In this document: positions 1 to 12,250 of the stretch, in pieces
How the letters are laid out: the number at the start of each line of letters is the position of its first letter
Position numbering within the stretch: the first letter of the stretch is position 1
Assembly (NCBI GenBank): GCA_030248065.1
Contig: JASAMV010005626.1
Span: forward strand, 1-64,000
Origin: Rhynchonema sp. JSB1_4
Taxonomy: Eukaryota > Nematoda > Chromadorea > Monhysterida > Xyalidae
Reading direction: 5' to 3'
Length of the DNA: 64,000 nt
Translations under genes and position numbers: made by a program
The notes under the pieces: model-generated
Told to the model about the DNA's origin: nothing
Database searches by the model: none
What the model saw: the letters and a program-made list of their open reading frames with translations, nothing else

Positions 1-1000
1 ATGGTTCATACCTGATTGTGACAGCACGTTTTTGTGTCTCGCCGATGTTTGGTGTAGACTGTAATTTGGTTCCATGTGCACGAAAAGCAAAAATTTTGAC
101 CCAAAAGTACGAAATTATCATATAAAAGAGTTCCTTTTGTTCCTTTGCTATCGGTAAATTCAGAGCATAAACTGGGCACCAGAACAACAAAAAAATCCCA
201 TATAGAAGCACATGGGGCTCTATTTTTCCGACTGTAACCGGGGGGCTGTAACCGGAAAACTCCGGTAGCAAAGTTCACAAATGAAAAAACTAGTTGTCTA
301 GTTGGAATGGGTGTTTGGTGGACGGAGCAATTAGGGTAAACACAGTATTTGGAATCACCGAGTGTAGCGTTCCCATTGGACAGTTGAATTTGTTCAGGAG
401 CTTTCGATGGCCCAGAGATTGAAAGTAAAGGCGCGTGCTCTGAACAATTTGAGTGAAGAGGAAAGGCAGTGAAACACATACACCGAATATTTTTGCCAAA
501 GTTTCGACACATTACCAAACGCACACACACGCGCACAATCACCAGAGTTCTTACTTGAAACCCGGGGCTCTGAGCGAAAACTGATGGAAAATTCCCCTAC
601 AAAAAATCCAAAAAATACATGATTCTTCTTATGACATTTCGCCTGAACGTGGCATGACGGCAGAAAAACAAAGCGAAAGTGTACGATCTCTTTTCTCTAT
701 GCACAGATTTGAATGATTTGGCAACTCTGTGCACATCTGATGAGAAGCTGATGTTTTCGACTTGTCGAGCAAAATAAAACAGAAAAAAGCGCAACCAGGC
801 ATCATAAAGTGGCCTTGAAATATCAGGGAACTTTGTGGCATGGATTATTTTGTACATTCCTATATGCAGAATCGCCGTGCGATTCGATGGCGCTATAAAG
901 GAACAAAACCCGTCTACTATAACATTAGCTATGACGTAAAAAAAGGTGAAAGGGTACTTTTGTTGAGACACCATGTGCGGCACAGTGCATAGCATAAAGG
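1..1000. other. no gene recognised; fragments of gggggct/ccggaaaac elements
   Basis: I see no exon with convincing splice sites here. Around 230-265 and 560-600 there are short GC-rich fragments (gggggctgtaaccggaaaac and a related cccggggctctgagcg stretch). They resemble the ends of an element seen again near 10.64 kb and 36.15 kb. The long open frames in this stretch have no supporting features. Confidence 0.4.
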
Positions 1001-1004
1001 CTCA

Positions 1005-1233
1005 AGGTGATATTTTCGAAACGGTGTAAAGGTGAGTTGGGTGTGAAGGTCGGTGTAAGCTCGGTCGAAAGCTCAGTCGATGTAAGCTCGGTGTAAACAT
1101 GAAACATTCCACGTTAACAGCAGGCAATGTTTCATGTTTACACCGAGCTGACACCGACCGAGCTTTCGATTGAGCTTACACCGACCTTTACACCCAACTC
1201 ACCTTTACACCGTTTCGAAAATATCACCCTCAT
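1005..1233. mobile_element. foldback MITE, GGTGATATTTTCGAAACGG family
   Basis: This is a near-palindrome. The left arm begins ggtgatattttcgaaacgg and the right arm ends with its reverse complement. Inside, short modules (ggtgtaaaggt, ggtcggtgtaagctcggt, gtaaacatgaaacattcc) are mirrored around a small centre. Related copies lie at about 1922, 5703, 10308, 26040, 54960 and 57890. There is no coding capacity, so it is a non-autonomous element. Flanking ctca on both sides could be a short target duplication, but other copies do not confirm the length. Confidence 0.8.
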
Positions 1234-1921
1234 TTGACGCCGATAATGGACGATCTGACTGGACGACATTAATGTAAGCATCAGAAGGCACAGTTGTTTG
1301 GTCACTGCTGCTGCTGCGTGCACAACCAGCACACCTCACAAGGAGAAAACAAGAAGTGGTGGAAAATATATGTAGGCACCCCGCTGTGTAAGAGACCACG
1401 TGATCCCTTAATCCTGCCCAGGCGTGAAAAAAACTATAGAGAATCACAATCCTGCTGTGTCACCAATCAGGCACGCACGCATTTTTTTGTCTTTGGAACC
1501 GATTTACTCTCCCCAGCGCACCATCATTGCACACTGACACAGTGTGAAGTCACACAGGTTGAATATATGTATATTTTACTCTGTCGGTCGTTGTGAGCGT
1601 TTCTTTCACGCATTGTTGTGCTTGACTCGATAGGACACATTATATTGAAAACTTGCTTTCTTCTCAAATTTTAAACGTAACATTGAGCTGTGATAGAAAA
1701 CGAAAACTGTGATTGATATTGTTGAAGTGACAGTTTTTCTCTCGTCGACTTTGATTAAGTGACATTGTGAGATTTGAAGAGTTCGACATCACTCCAGTTC
1801 TAGTTTTAACAAAGCGGGCGGTGCCCAGTACATCGTCAGAGTGCAGCCTTGCAAACAGACAGTTTGATGCCTGACCGAAATAAACACATAGTTCACAAAC
1901 AGCGCCCAGTGCTTGACTTTG

Positions 1922-2010
1922 GGTGATATTTTCGAAACGGTGTAAAGGTCAGTTGGGTGCAAAGGTCGGTGGAAAGCTCGTGTGAGAAAGTTCAGTGTAA
2001 GCTCGGGAAC
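1922..2010. mobile_element. half copy of the GGTGATATTTTCGAAACGG element
   Basis: Only the left arm is present: gggtgatattttcgaaacgg, then the ggtgtaaaggtcagttgggtg module and ggtcggtggaaagctcg. No mirrored right arm follows, so this is a truncated copy. Confidence 0.7.
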
Positions 2011-2312
2011 CCACAATCAGAATGGCATCGTTCGTTTCTGTCTGAACATCGTTGGAGAACATTTTTATGCAATATGGACCCCAATCATAACACACTGGAC
2101 ACGAAAACCGGTGTGCTGTAAAGTGCCCAATTTCTGAACATCAGAGTCCTAAACATGAACACAAAGTAGGCCGTGTGTGTGGTCAGTGTTTTGGCATATG
2201 CAACTCCTAATATTTTCACACGTATGATATTGTCTCGTTGTCCACTAGTTGACGGGAACATGCAGATTTTTACAGAAATAGATTCATTTTTTACAGCCAT
2301 AAGTGCATTTTT

Positions 2313-2949
2313 TTACTTTCCAAAATGTCCGGCACTCGATATGATAATGCAGTCTTCATACTCGACCATTCTTCGCTTCAACAGCTCGGCCAATTTTGGT
2401 TTCTCGGTCTGCAGCGACACCAACATCTTGGCCGCATCCGATCGGGTTAAATCGGGCTCTAAAAACAATTGACATTGCAATGCCGAACCGACACTTTGGT
2501 TTGGCTCATAGTAAGGTCGTCAAATCGAACATTTTCGTGAAATCACATTTTTTAGTTCTCGCGCTCATTTGGGTCTCATATGTATTATTGCTTGATTTGA
2601 CGAAAAGATTTTGTGTCTTGGCTTCGACGACATTACTGTCAGCCTTTGGTTTTAGTCAGAGCAGTGTACCGGCGGTAAATTCGAAGTAAATTGTGCCAAA
2701 TCAAACAAAAGCAAGTCACGCCGGACTTTTGGACGTTCCGAATCTAAAAAAAACAGAATGGTTCACTAAAACACTCAAAACGTTTCATCAATCCGGCTTC
2801 TACGTGGAGCAGTATCAGATGCACTTACGGCTTTCCCTCAGCTGTTCCATCAGGCCAATCAAAGGGTCTTCCCCACAGGTGGGATGACCAGAATTGACAC
2901 GACGAGCTGCTACCACCACCAGAATGAGGGCAAAGTAGACTTTGATCAT
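2313..2949 (-). CDS. small secreted protein, 88 aa, two exons
   Basis: Function is not recognised. Exon 1 (2949-2829) starts with a clear signal peptide: MIK, then a hydrophobic run FALILVVVAA and a likely cleavage near VNS/GHP. It ends with a gtaagtgc donor. Exon 2 (2458-2313) follows a tttttag acceptor and ends in TAA. The intron is 370 bp; the phase-1 boundary joins exactly, making a CAG codon. The mature part is about 68 residues with only two cysteines and a Leu/Lys-rich, probably helical middle (MLVSLQTEKPKLAELLKRR). It is the nearest gene downstream of the large Cys-rich secreted gene and on the same strand, but has no visible similarity to it. No clear polyadenylation signal was seen. 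Confidence 0.7.
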
Positions 2950-3781
2950 TTTAAAATACACTTTCTAAATGTCGTAGTAGTTTTTTTTTACTTTTTTGGG
3001 TACATAGAGTTCCCATGAACAGTCCAAATCCGATTAAAATGTGTGCACTTACACGTGTACATATCGGATACCAAGCTTTGTTTGCATTTCCCTCTGTGAT
3101 CACATCGCAATCCGTGAAAACGAAAAAAAAACAAAAGCACTTTGTTCGGCATAAGTGCTTTGTGTCCGCAATGTAGCGTGTACTGTATGGCACAGCAACT
3201 GTGTGTGGTTTCCAAGTACTATATCAGGTTTCATCGCGGTCGGTACACTTGAAATGCACCGACCTTGTTGTTTGTTTTTCTGGCATTTAAATTCTATTTA
3301 TATTTAAGAATAAATTATAAGCTTAGAACAGTGAACGTTCATTTGATATCAACTGTGGAGGCTCATGCCCCACCTATGTACTTCGTTCTCTTACACTGGA
3401 CACGAAACAAATTTTCCCACGCTGGTTGGTTCTCACTCGTGCGCCAGCCAATCAACGCGCGAGAATTCGTATCGTGCTGTGTGAGAGAACGAGACATAGT
3501 TTGGCCTTTGGTGTCAACCACATATCATAACAACTGATGAACACTTCGATGGCACGAGTTAAAAATCACTGAAGAATCTACCATCTTTTTTATCTTGATT
3601 TACATGCCAGTATGAACCAGTAAATTTAGTCGATAATTGAAGCAAGCACAGGAATCTACAGTATACAGAGAGGCTTTCGAAATTCTAACCAATCATTTTT
3701 ATCGAATTGGGTGAGTGACTGAACGGGATTAATTACCGAAACAAAATATTTTTTAAATTCTGTTTTTGCGCATTGTCAGAG

Positions 3782-6700
3782 CTACCAGAACCAGAACAGA
3801 CTGTCATCTTCGGGCAAGTTCATGTCAAACTCGACGCCAACATCCTCCGGCGTTTTGCACACGTCCTTCAACAGACACTCGGTGCCATCGGCATTCGGTT
3901 CGTAGGGATGGCAGCAACACTTGCATTTGCCTTCCTTCCTGCAATCGAATACATTTCTACAGTACTTTTCTATTTTGCGTAAAATTTGAAAAATACAGAT
4001 ATGTTATTCTCATTTTCATGACGGACAAACACCGCTTGCTCTCACTCGATGCATTTTCCGTGAGGCAGATGCGAGATCATTTTCATCAGGCCCATCTGCA
4101 TCGAATGAGGGATCTTCTTCATGCGCGCCTTGATGCCCGGACCGATGATCTGTAGCAGAATGTAACGTTAATGTAATGTAGTGTAACGTTACGGTAAGAT
4201 AGTATTATGTAATTGACAGGCAACGCGGCGCAAACCTGTTGTTAATGCAACAACGCTTTGTAATGAAACATCATGTAACGCACTCTAATGTTCACGCAAA
4301 GGGAATGTAAGTGATTGCTGCAATGTAACGAACAAATGTAACCTTCTTCATGTGCTGAGTATAGTTACAATTTCCCAGCATCTTCGGCATGGTGCACACG
4401 TTGCCACAAGTCTCGCATTCCTGAGGTCCACAAGCCTTCTTCTCAACATCAATTGGGCTGCAAACACAATCAGAATTAGTTTCAGGTGTCATAGGTCAGC
4501 TTTTTAATTCAAAAAAATTGACGAGAATTGTCTCGTGAATCTGAACAGTTGCTTGACTCCACTCACAAGCATTCCTTCTTTCCGGTGGCCGATTTCATAT
4601 CACGCTTGCGGCACTTGATCTTGAAGCTACAGTAACCGCATCGTTCCGGATTCTCAAATCCTTCGGGCAGCTTGAACTTCTCCATGTAGTTATCGGCGCC
4701 CTTCGGTGCTTTCATATGGAAGTCGCAGTGGCTCTGGGTATAGGGAAAATTTAATTTCAAATGACGTTGTTCCGCTGATGCATCAAACGAAACCGCGGTC
4801 ATTTTTGTTTGTCAAGGAGATGTAGGTATGTAGTCAGTCAGCGCGTTATCGGACAGAATTGAGTGCCAAATTAAATAAAAACAAGCTTTTAACCTGGAAG
4901 TCTTCCTTGAGTTCACTCGGTGGCATCCACAGACACTTGTCGGACCAGTCGGTCCAGTCCGAGTACGGGTCACATTCGGGAACTGCAAAAACAAGACTGA
5001 GATCTAGGTGCTTCGAGAACCATCTTAGAATTGAGTAGTCGCACATCAGCAACAGTTCGGCTGAGAATGTATATGTTCGAGCTCTTTTGAGATGAATAAT
5101 CGATATACAGTTGATTAAAAAGCACTAAAATTCTCCCTCTATGTACCATGATGTTGTATGCAGGCAGATCCATCCTCGTTCGGCATGTATGGATGGCAGC
5201 AGCATTTGCATTGGCCGTTGTGACTGAAAATCTGCACATTGGCTGTTCATCATTTATTTTTTGCTTAGCGCAGGCAAAAAAAACTTCATACGCATGAAGC
5301 GGTTTACAACAAGGTGTAATTCAACACGATACAACGCTTGAGCCAATTATTAAATAATACAGTAAATTAGCTTGGTGAAATCCGTGTTTCCACGTCCTAG
5401 AATGTTTCAACTGAAGAGGCCATCAAGCAAGCCCATAGAAGTCGAGCCACCAACTCTTTGCACATGAACTCCGGCAGGAGTTCGCCGAATTTCCGGTATC
5501 CTTCGCGCTGCCAGTCGGGTATGTCCGGTCGCGACATGCATTGTCGGAGGTAGTAGGGCGCGAATTCGTACTTGCATCCGAGATCGTGCAACGGGAACGG
5601 CGGCATATCGCAGACGTTGCCGTGCTCATCACACACTTCCTTCTCGGCCTCCAGGGCGCTGGAAAGTTGAGAAAGATAAGGAGGAACCATGCGTGGATGA
5701 TCGGAGACTTTTCGAATCGGTGTGGACGACCTTTGGGTGTAAAGGTCGGTGTAAACATGAAACATTGATCACTGTTAACGTGGAATGTTTCACGTTTACA
5801 CTGTGCCCACACCGACCGAGCTTTCGATTCAGCTTACACTAACTTTTATGTACATAAATAAGCCCAACTGACGTGTCTACACCGTTTCAAACATGTCACT
5901 GAATGACTTTAAAATTTTGAATTCTGGCGTAATAAATGGAAATGACTGAGCGGCACAAAATGCTTTTGGCCAAAGCTGTGATTCGCGATGTCTGATTAAA
6001 CAATCACGATTACTATGATTATGGTTGTTATATCAAACAATTATGATTTAAGCCAGCGTTTTTTGAGGGACGGCGTTAAATACTGAAGTCGAAGAGATCC
6101 AGAAAGCAGCCAGCCACCAACAACAAAAGTGCAGGCGTGTGTGTGTGTGTCCCTGGCCATCGCCAGACCAAATCAACCGCGCACCCAACAACCACAACTC
6201 ACAAGCATCCGTCCTGCATCTTTCGTTTCCGGCATCTGACCTTGAATGCACAATGGCCGCATTTGTCGGGCAGATCGGGTAGGACGGGCATCGTTGGCAG
6301 GTCACCGCTGATGGTCACGTCGCATGTCTGGACAGAAAAGGTGTGTTTTTGGTCAAACAACAAAAGGAGAGAAGAAGGAAAAAAAAAAGAGCCAAAAGCA
6401 AAAGCCCAAAAACAAAAAAAGCACGTTGTGGTCATTGACAAAACATTTATCATTTACGAAAGATCTAATGTTTTATCGTGTGCTACCGTAACCCGCCGCC
6501 TGTATCACGCCCCAGTGATTCTGAATTCTCCTGTAATTTCTGATCATCTGTGCAAATGTGCGTCAATAGCGGACAGTTTTGGGCCCGATAGACCATGTTG
6601 GCCGATCGATTTCGGTGGGTAATCGCCACTTTGGTGAAGTTCGTCAAACAAATGTTCTTGATCTCGATGCCAACAAACGATATAGATGGAAAAAAATCAG

Positions 6701-9700
6701 GTCGAAAACGAAGAAAAAACGCGGCGGGGCCGGTTTAAGATATATATAATGTGAGTGCAACAGTATAGTCCGTCCATCAGCTCATGGCACTTTTTCATGC
6801 AGCGTGGTGGCTTGTTCCCTTCCTCCGTTTTCTAATGAAATAGAAATTGAGTCTCCGAAAAATATTGTGCCTAAATTATGATTTTGATGAATTTGGCGTG
6901 TTTTGTCCATGTCCATTTAAATTTGATCGAATTAACTCTTATTCGACACATTTTACCAGTTTTTTTGCAAAATCTTTCCCTCAATTTCTCTTTCACTAGA
7001 CGGTGGAGGAAGGGAACAAGCCAGCCAGCTTCAAACCAAAGTGCCATGAGCTGACGGATGGACTATACTCTGTGTATCTGTATGTCGGTGCATATGAGGT
7101 CCGAGATATACTTCTGACCAAGCCGACTATTGTAAGAGATTAGGACCCTCGAGAAACAGAAAAATATAGCCAAACTGACGTCCAAAAACGTCTGTCTGAT
7201 GTTGTTGAGCGGAAACCAGGCGCACTCGTTGCTGAACTCGGTCCACGGCTGGAAGTTTGGGCACGTCGACTCATCAGCTGAACGTAGGACAATTTGGACA
7301 TTTATGATTCATCAAAAACTTAATGATTCACGCAGATTCTTGCAGATTTCTACGCGGCGACAGAGATTGTTTGCTTGCAGCCGCGCTGTAATTGACCCGT
7401 GCCCCCGAGGGAGGGGGCCACACACAGACAGACACAGTACATACATACATACTGTACATACGTCTTCCTGTTTTAGTAGTATAGATAAGTTCTTATATAG
7501 TCCACATATACATAGGTTTTTGGTGTTTTGGGGCATTTTGGTGTTTCTTCAGGCCTGCATACCGGTTATGCTTCGGCTGTGGCGTAGCTCTGGACGCAAA
7601 CCAAATACAGTACCAGCTGCAATTTTTGGCTGATTGAGGCCTGCGCCTGCAGAGCCTGCAGCGCCTGCAGGCTCAAGAGCCTGCGCAGGCTCAATACAAA
7701 AGATAGCAGCCTGCAGAGCCTGCAGGCTCGGCGCAGGCTTCGCAGGCCCAGTGTATAAGCGGTCGCAGGCGCAGGCTCATGAGCCTGCAGAGCCTGCAGG
7801 CTCTGCAGGCTCGGCGGATGCACAGCTACTTTTTGTGATATGTGATGTGATTGTAATTCCGTTTTTCTCAGTTGTTTGAAGCATTTGGCGATGTTGAGGC
7901 TGCGACATACCAAAAACGGTGAAAGAATTAATGTTGAAACTGTCACAAAAAACCAACATTTTTTCAATATTCGCTGTCGAACAAGAAAAACGTTATTTTT
8001 CGCGTCTATATCAAGTTTCAGCAACAAAAACAGGTAGAAAGGTGATCATTCACAGACCAAACGTGCTAAAAAAAGTATCCACGCTAATGGCTAAATAGGA
8101 GATAAAACGCACTCTGTCCATAAAATGTTCAAAAACTGACATCATAAATTTGATAAAGGAGCAGACGAGACGATATTTCAACAAATCAAGTTCATGTTTT
8201 CTTGAGGATGATTCAAAATCAATCTTGTGAGACAAATACAAATGCTCCAGCATTATCGAGTCATACAGCAATTATACTCAGCATTCCAGCCAATTGACGT
8301 TGACTGACAGTTTTGTAGGACACAGGACTATCCTCATCAACATTCATCTGACCCAATTCTTCAAGTATGGTGGAGTCGATCTGACAGTTGATCGCTTTCT
8401 CACACTCTGGTGATAGTAACTTGTTCAGAACCGGAATTTATAAATTGTCGTTGTGAATTCTCCATCACAATGTCGCCTGAAAAGCAAAGGCCACCGCTTT
8501 GAATCTGGTGCGTGAACAAGAAGTGGAAAATCAGGGTTTATCTCACAAGCTTTCACGCAAAACAATATCAAAAAAAACAATAAATCAACCGAAATTGTTC
8601 AATATCTTGCTTCGTCTGTTGAAGTGTTTGCTCCACTTTGGTGAGACGACAAGCCAAACCAGCAATGGAGGACGGACAGGGAACGGTTTGTTCGGGTACC
8701 ACAATTTTGAACTTCAAAACCAACTGTTCCAGTGTCATATCATCTAGCATATGAAAGCATCAAATAGCATCTAAAACTGCGCAAAAAGGTGCATTTCTTG
8801 CTTCATTTTTCAATACAGACAAAAACAGAAAACGAGTTTGTGCGTTCCACGTTGCAAATGAGAACACCCTTATGCTCGTGTATGAAAACAGTAATATGCA
8901 ACATTGAGTGCGTGTGTGTGTTTGGAGCTGTGCACTGAGCTGTGGTTATCACGTGACTTCTAATTATGCTTTGTCACTGCATTAGGGTCTGCACCTGAAC
9001 AAAAGCAAAACAGCAAAGCGCACCCAGCCGTTATTCTGTACCCATGTTTTTCGCACAAAGATACAAGATGCACACACATTTCACAAATCACGCCACCGAC
9101 CAATGAAAAAACTGGTCAAAACAAAAACAGGGATCATGAATATAATGCGTTTTATCTCCTATTTAGCCATTAGTGTGGATACTTTTTTTAGCACGTTTGG
9201 TCTGTGAATGATCACCTTTCTACCTGTTTTTGTTGCTGAAACTTGATATAGACGCGAAAAATAACGTTTTTCTAGTTCGACAGCGAATATTGATAAAATG
9301 TTGGTTTTTGTGACAGTTTCAACATCAATTCTTTCACCGTTTTTGGTATGTCGCAGCCTCAACATCGCCAAATGCTTCAAACAACTGAGAGAACCGGAAT
9401 TACAATCACATCACATATCACAAAAAGTAGCTGTGCATCCGCCGAGCCTGCAGAGCCTGCAGGCTCTGCAGGCTCATGAGCCTGCGCCTGCGACCGCTTA
9501 TACACTGGGCCTGCGAAGCCTGCGCCGAGCCTGCAGGCTCTGCAGGCTGCTATGTTTTGTATTGAGCCTGCGCAGGCTCGTGAGCCTGCAGGCGCTGCAG
9601 GCTCTGCAGGCGCAGGCCTCAATCAGCCAAAAATTGCAGCTGGTACTGTACTACAAATGCTAAGATGGCAAAGAGCCGACACCCGGCAGGTGGCTGAAGA

Positions 9701-9901
9701 GTTCTGCGTGCCACAAGCGCATAACGACCTTCTGATCGTGTGTGCTTGGGGCCGCAGAAAACTATATTTTGTTTGCGCACTCTATAAAGCGCGCACGACC
9801 GACACCTACATTTACATACATACGGAAAATAACGAACGAAAGTCGTCTAACTCACCGAGCACCCTGGTGACCACAAGCACCAGCGTCACCAGTTTGTACA
9901 T
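3782..9901 (-). CDS. secreted protein with two tandem cysteine-rich modules, 393 aa, 10 exons
   Basis: Family not recognised. Exons (minus): 9901-9856, 7277-7180, 6327-6203, 5658-5455, 5223-5147, 4982-4894, 4733-4567, 4457-4343, 4149-4046, 3938-3782. All phases join and the sum is 1182 nt. Exon 1 is a signal peptide (MYKLVTLVLVVTRVL, cleavage near A/DEST). Two homologous modules follow. Each has a WT..S..C.W exon, a CG.C.FK..CRKR exon, a C.GNVC.MP segment, a basic/amphipathic segment ending in C, and a C.CCCHPY.PN.DG..C exon. Both modules enter on a phase-1 intron, the signature of exon-set duplication. Module 1 fuses two exons that are separate in module 2. The tail is acidic and ends FWFW. 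Two donors (gttggt, gtacat) are weak, so cDNA could shift those edges. Introns hold several transposons. Confidence 0.78.
5703..5890. mobile_element. diverged GGTGATATTTTCGAAACGG-family foldback
   Basis: It carries the internal modules gggtgtaaaggtcggtgtaaacatgaa and the mirrored cgtttacac...ccgaccgagctttcga, ending near acaccgtttcaaacatgtcac. Termini have drifted compared with other copies. It lies inside intron 3 of the Cys-rich gene, just beyond the exon 4 acceptor. Confidence 0.6.
6762..7069. repeat. short inverted repeat with 66-bp arms
   Basis: Left arm 6762-6827, right arm 7004-7069, separated by about 175 bp. The arms share ggaagggaacaagcca and agtgccatgagctga blocks but differ in between. 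On the minus strand the left arm can be read as a Cys-rich peptide (RCMKKCHELMDGLYCC), which could be the remains of an exon. The repeat lies in intron 2 of the Cys-rich gene. Confidence 0.6.
7608..9648. mobile_element. 2-kb foldback element with TA flanks, Tc1/mariner-like ends
   Basis: Ends are CAGTACCAGCTGCAATTTTT and its reverse complement, flanked on both sides by TA. That matches the TA target duplication and the CAGT start typical of Tc1/mariner elements. The inverted arms run 7608-8111 and 9146-9648. Inside each arm is a GC-rich block made of repeated gcctgcaggctc (PstI-like CTGCAG) units, about 190 bp long. The 1-kb centre holds broken coding sequence on the minus strand, not a transposase I can recognise. 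The element sits in intron 1 of the Cys-rich gene, between the signal-peptide exon and the mature protein. Confidence 0.72.
8275..8750 (-). pseudogene. broken spliced-gene fragment inside the foldback
   Basis: On the minus strand one open stretch begins near 8750 (MLDDMTLEQLVLKFK...) and ends ...DIEQFR at a gt donor. After about 90 bp a ttgcttttcag acceptor follows, then DIVMENSQRQF. The reading frame then shifts by one base into NKLLSPECEKAINCQ...AGMLSIIAV and a stop. The intron-like structure suggests capture of genomic DNA rather than a processed copy. No family is recognised. Its position between the inverted arms of a transposon makes gene-fragment capture the simplest reading. Confidence 0.45.
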
Positions 9902-10307
9902 GTCGGAATTGTCACTGACTCAAATTAGCTAATGCTAATTGTGTGCGCAACGTGGGGGAGTTGGTCAAATGAGAATAAACGATGACAGATGGCAATAATA
10001 TATATTTCAGAAATTTCTTCCAGCCAGACTGCCGAGCTGATAAAACACGCTGCCGCTTTATGCTGTCGGTTGACCCGCAGTGATAAGGCACTGATTGCAG
10101 CCTGCTGTTTGTACACATCCGTTTCCTTTGCTCTCGCAAACTGTTTGTGCAACCTTCCTGAGACTTTTGGTTGCACAGATGTCATCTGATTGTTGCTGGG
10201 TACACTGGGTCACTCATTTACCTTGCTGTTACAGTATTGGTGTTGTGTGTTGTTATCGTTGTCTTATGAGAATTTCTCACACGCTGGTTCTTTTTGGGAA
10301 ATCTATG

Positions 10308-10535
10308 GGTGATATTTTCGAAACGGTGTAGAGGTCAGTTGGGTGTAAAGGTCGGTGGAAAGTTAGGTCGACAGCTCAGTGTGATAGACCTCGGTGTAAA
10401 CTTGAAACATTCCACGTTAATAACAGGCAATGTTTCACGCTTACACCGAGCTACGCCGACCGAGCTTTCGACCGAACTACGCCGACCTTTACGCCCAACT
10501 GACTTTTACCCCCCGTTTCGAAAATTCCACCCTAT
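10308..10535. mobile_element. GGTGATATTTTCGAAACGG foldback MITE
   Basis: It starts gggtgatattttcgaaacgg and ends at ccgtttcgaaaattccacc, with mirrored internal modules and the centre ttccacgttaataacaggcaatgtttcac. Flanks ctat/ctat resemble a short target duplication. Confidence 0.75.
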
Positions 10536-10539
10536 ATGT

Positions 10540-11400
10540 GGGTACAGAACGTACGATTTTTGGATGTCAAGCGCATCAAGTATACAATCTTGTTACCCAG
10601 GGACGTTCGCTTACCGGAGAATGCCACAATGGAACCCTGGGGGCTTATATGGGACACGCGGCGGATCGGAAATTTCAGAAGACAAATAATCTTCAATTTA
10701 AGCCCCCTGTGTATTAAACATAGATATGAAACGTTGCCGAAATCTTCCCAATAATCCCAAAGTGGGTGTTAATCTGACGGGGGACCTATTTGGCACTCTC
10801 CGGTCCATATGTATAGGTTTGTTTGCGCTCAACTTCACCTACATACGGTAACAATACCGTTGACAATGAATGTAATCAGCAAAATCAGGGCATCTGGGCC
10901 TAAAAGCCGACGTGGGCATCCAGAACTTTCTTTCACCGCGCTGCAAACATCACCACGTTTGTTGCGTGTCTTACTGCTGAGTTCACTGCCTGGGTATGTC
11001 GACTGATGGCTTTGCTTGTTATCGGTTGAATTCAGTTTAATTCGTCCAATCTACCTACATTATATAGAGTGTGGTCAAAAAGAAGCTTTCTGTGTTTAGA
11101 AGCAGCATGTAGGACGTCAGCTAGGGTAAAGGTATATGGTAGCGCCGGGGCTTTCTTTGGGTCAAGTGCATTTTAGGCCGAAGAACAGGTTCTAGTAAGT
11201 TTTGGACTCCAATATCCAGGCTTCGCACACACATCACCTTATCGGGTTCCCCACGCTTTGATAAGTATGTATCACTCCACTATGCCCCACCAAAGCCCCA
11301 CACCAAGTATGCCCCACTCCTTCGCCGCACAATGCATCTAATGTATCTCAGATGAAGTCATATCGAAGTGCACCAGCCTTATCGAAGTAAAGCAACTTTT
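10540..11400. other. no gene recognised
   Basis: 10.54-10.81 kb (cttaccggagaatgcc ... ggggacctatttggcactctccgg) resembles 18.86-18.96 kb (cttccgaataacggggact ... catttgccattctccgg), so this is probably a degenerate dispersed repeat. The rest shows nothing I can support. Confidence 0.35.
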
Positions 11401-11403
11401 TGA

Positions 11404-11470
11404 CCACCCCCACCCCCCCCCCCCCCACCCCCCAACCAACCACACACCAAAAACCACCAAACACCCAGCA
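11404..11470. other. A/C-only filler at the left edge of the duplicated block
   Basis: About 67 bases are almost entirely C and A with long C runs, then normal-composition sequence resumes with gtagacgttactttc, which is the start of the block repeated at 38261. It looks like a low-quality read tail kept in the assembly. Confidence 0.55.
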
Positions 11471-11720
11471 GTAGACGTTACTTTCATATCTTGAAAGACG
11501 TTGGTTCTTTTCCAGCAGATATCCATCCCTTTTGACACACATTAGTGTGTTCTTGTTCTTTCGTCACAATCTTTTGCGCATCAGCTGAAGAAAAATATGA
11601 AAATTCTCTACCTAGTTTGTTTAAAAACGTTCAGGGGCATGGGCGGCATCAAGTTTGGTGATTGGTCAGGCTCTGCCTCATTCACTATTTTGTCTCGATG
11701 ACATAGACTTGCTGATGCCG

Positions 11721-11969
11721 GAGCTCAAGTTTGCAGAGACTGACCGATGCGATAGCCCTCGGGGGAGCTCAAGTTTGCAGAGATTGACGGATGCGATAGC
11801 CCTCGGGGGAGCTCAAGTTTGCAGAGATGGACCGATGTGATGGCCCTCGGAGAGCTCAAGTTTGCAGAGACTGACGGATGCGATAGACCTCGGGGAGCTC
11901 AAGTTTGCAGAAGCTGAACGATGCAATGGACCTCGGCGGAGCTCAAGTTTGCAGAGGCTGACCGATGCT
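11721..11969 (+). repeat. short array of the 43-bp GAGCTC satellite
   Basis: About six units of gagctcaagtttgcagagac... with 42-44 bp spacing. The same satellite forms the kilobase arrays at 58-59.6 and 61.4-64 kb. The right edge reads gaccgatgctgtgtggcctg, similar to gatgctgtatagcttgtgg at 59577, so both patches share a boundary. Confidence 0.9.
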
Positions 11970-12250
11970 GTGTGGCCTGCGGTCGCTTTGTGCCAACAGT
12001 ACTTTAGCGTATTGCTTCTCTTGTGCCTCACTGCATGCATGCGTGTGCAACTGGACGTGTTTCGTGTGAACGTAGAGATTCGCAAATCATCCAGATTCAA
12101 CGTTACCCAGTTGTATTGTTGCAAGGTGCAAGTTCAGTAAAGCAATATATCGAGAAGTGAAACAAGTTTGTAAAAAACACCAAAGTAAACCAATTCACCA
12201 CAAGCCAACGTTCTCATTAGTTATACGGTTTCTTGTGCCTGTCTTCATTG

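Noticed and set aside
6..542. 178-codon minus-strand frame at the window start
   Set aside because: No domain, signal peptide or splice signal; the amino-acid mix looks random.
7630..7830. CTGCAG-rich block as a separate satellite
   Set aside because: It is mirrored at 9430-9620 and lies inside the arms of one foldback element, so it was not listed separately.
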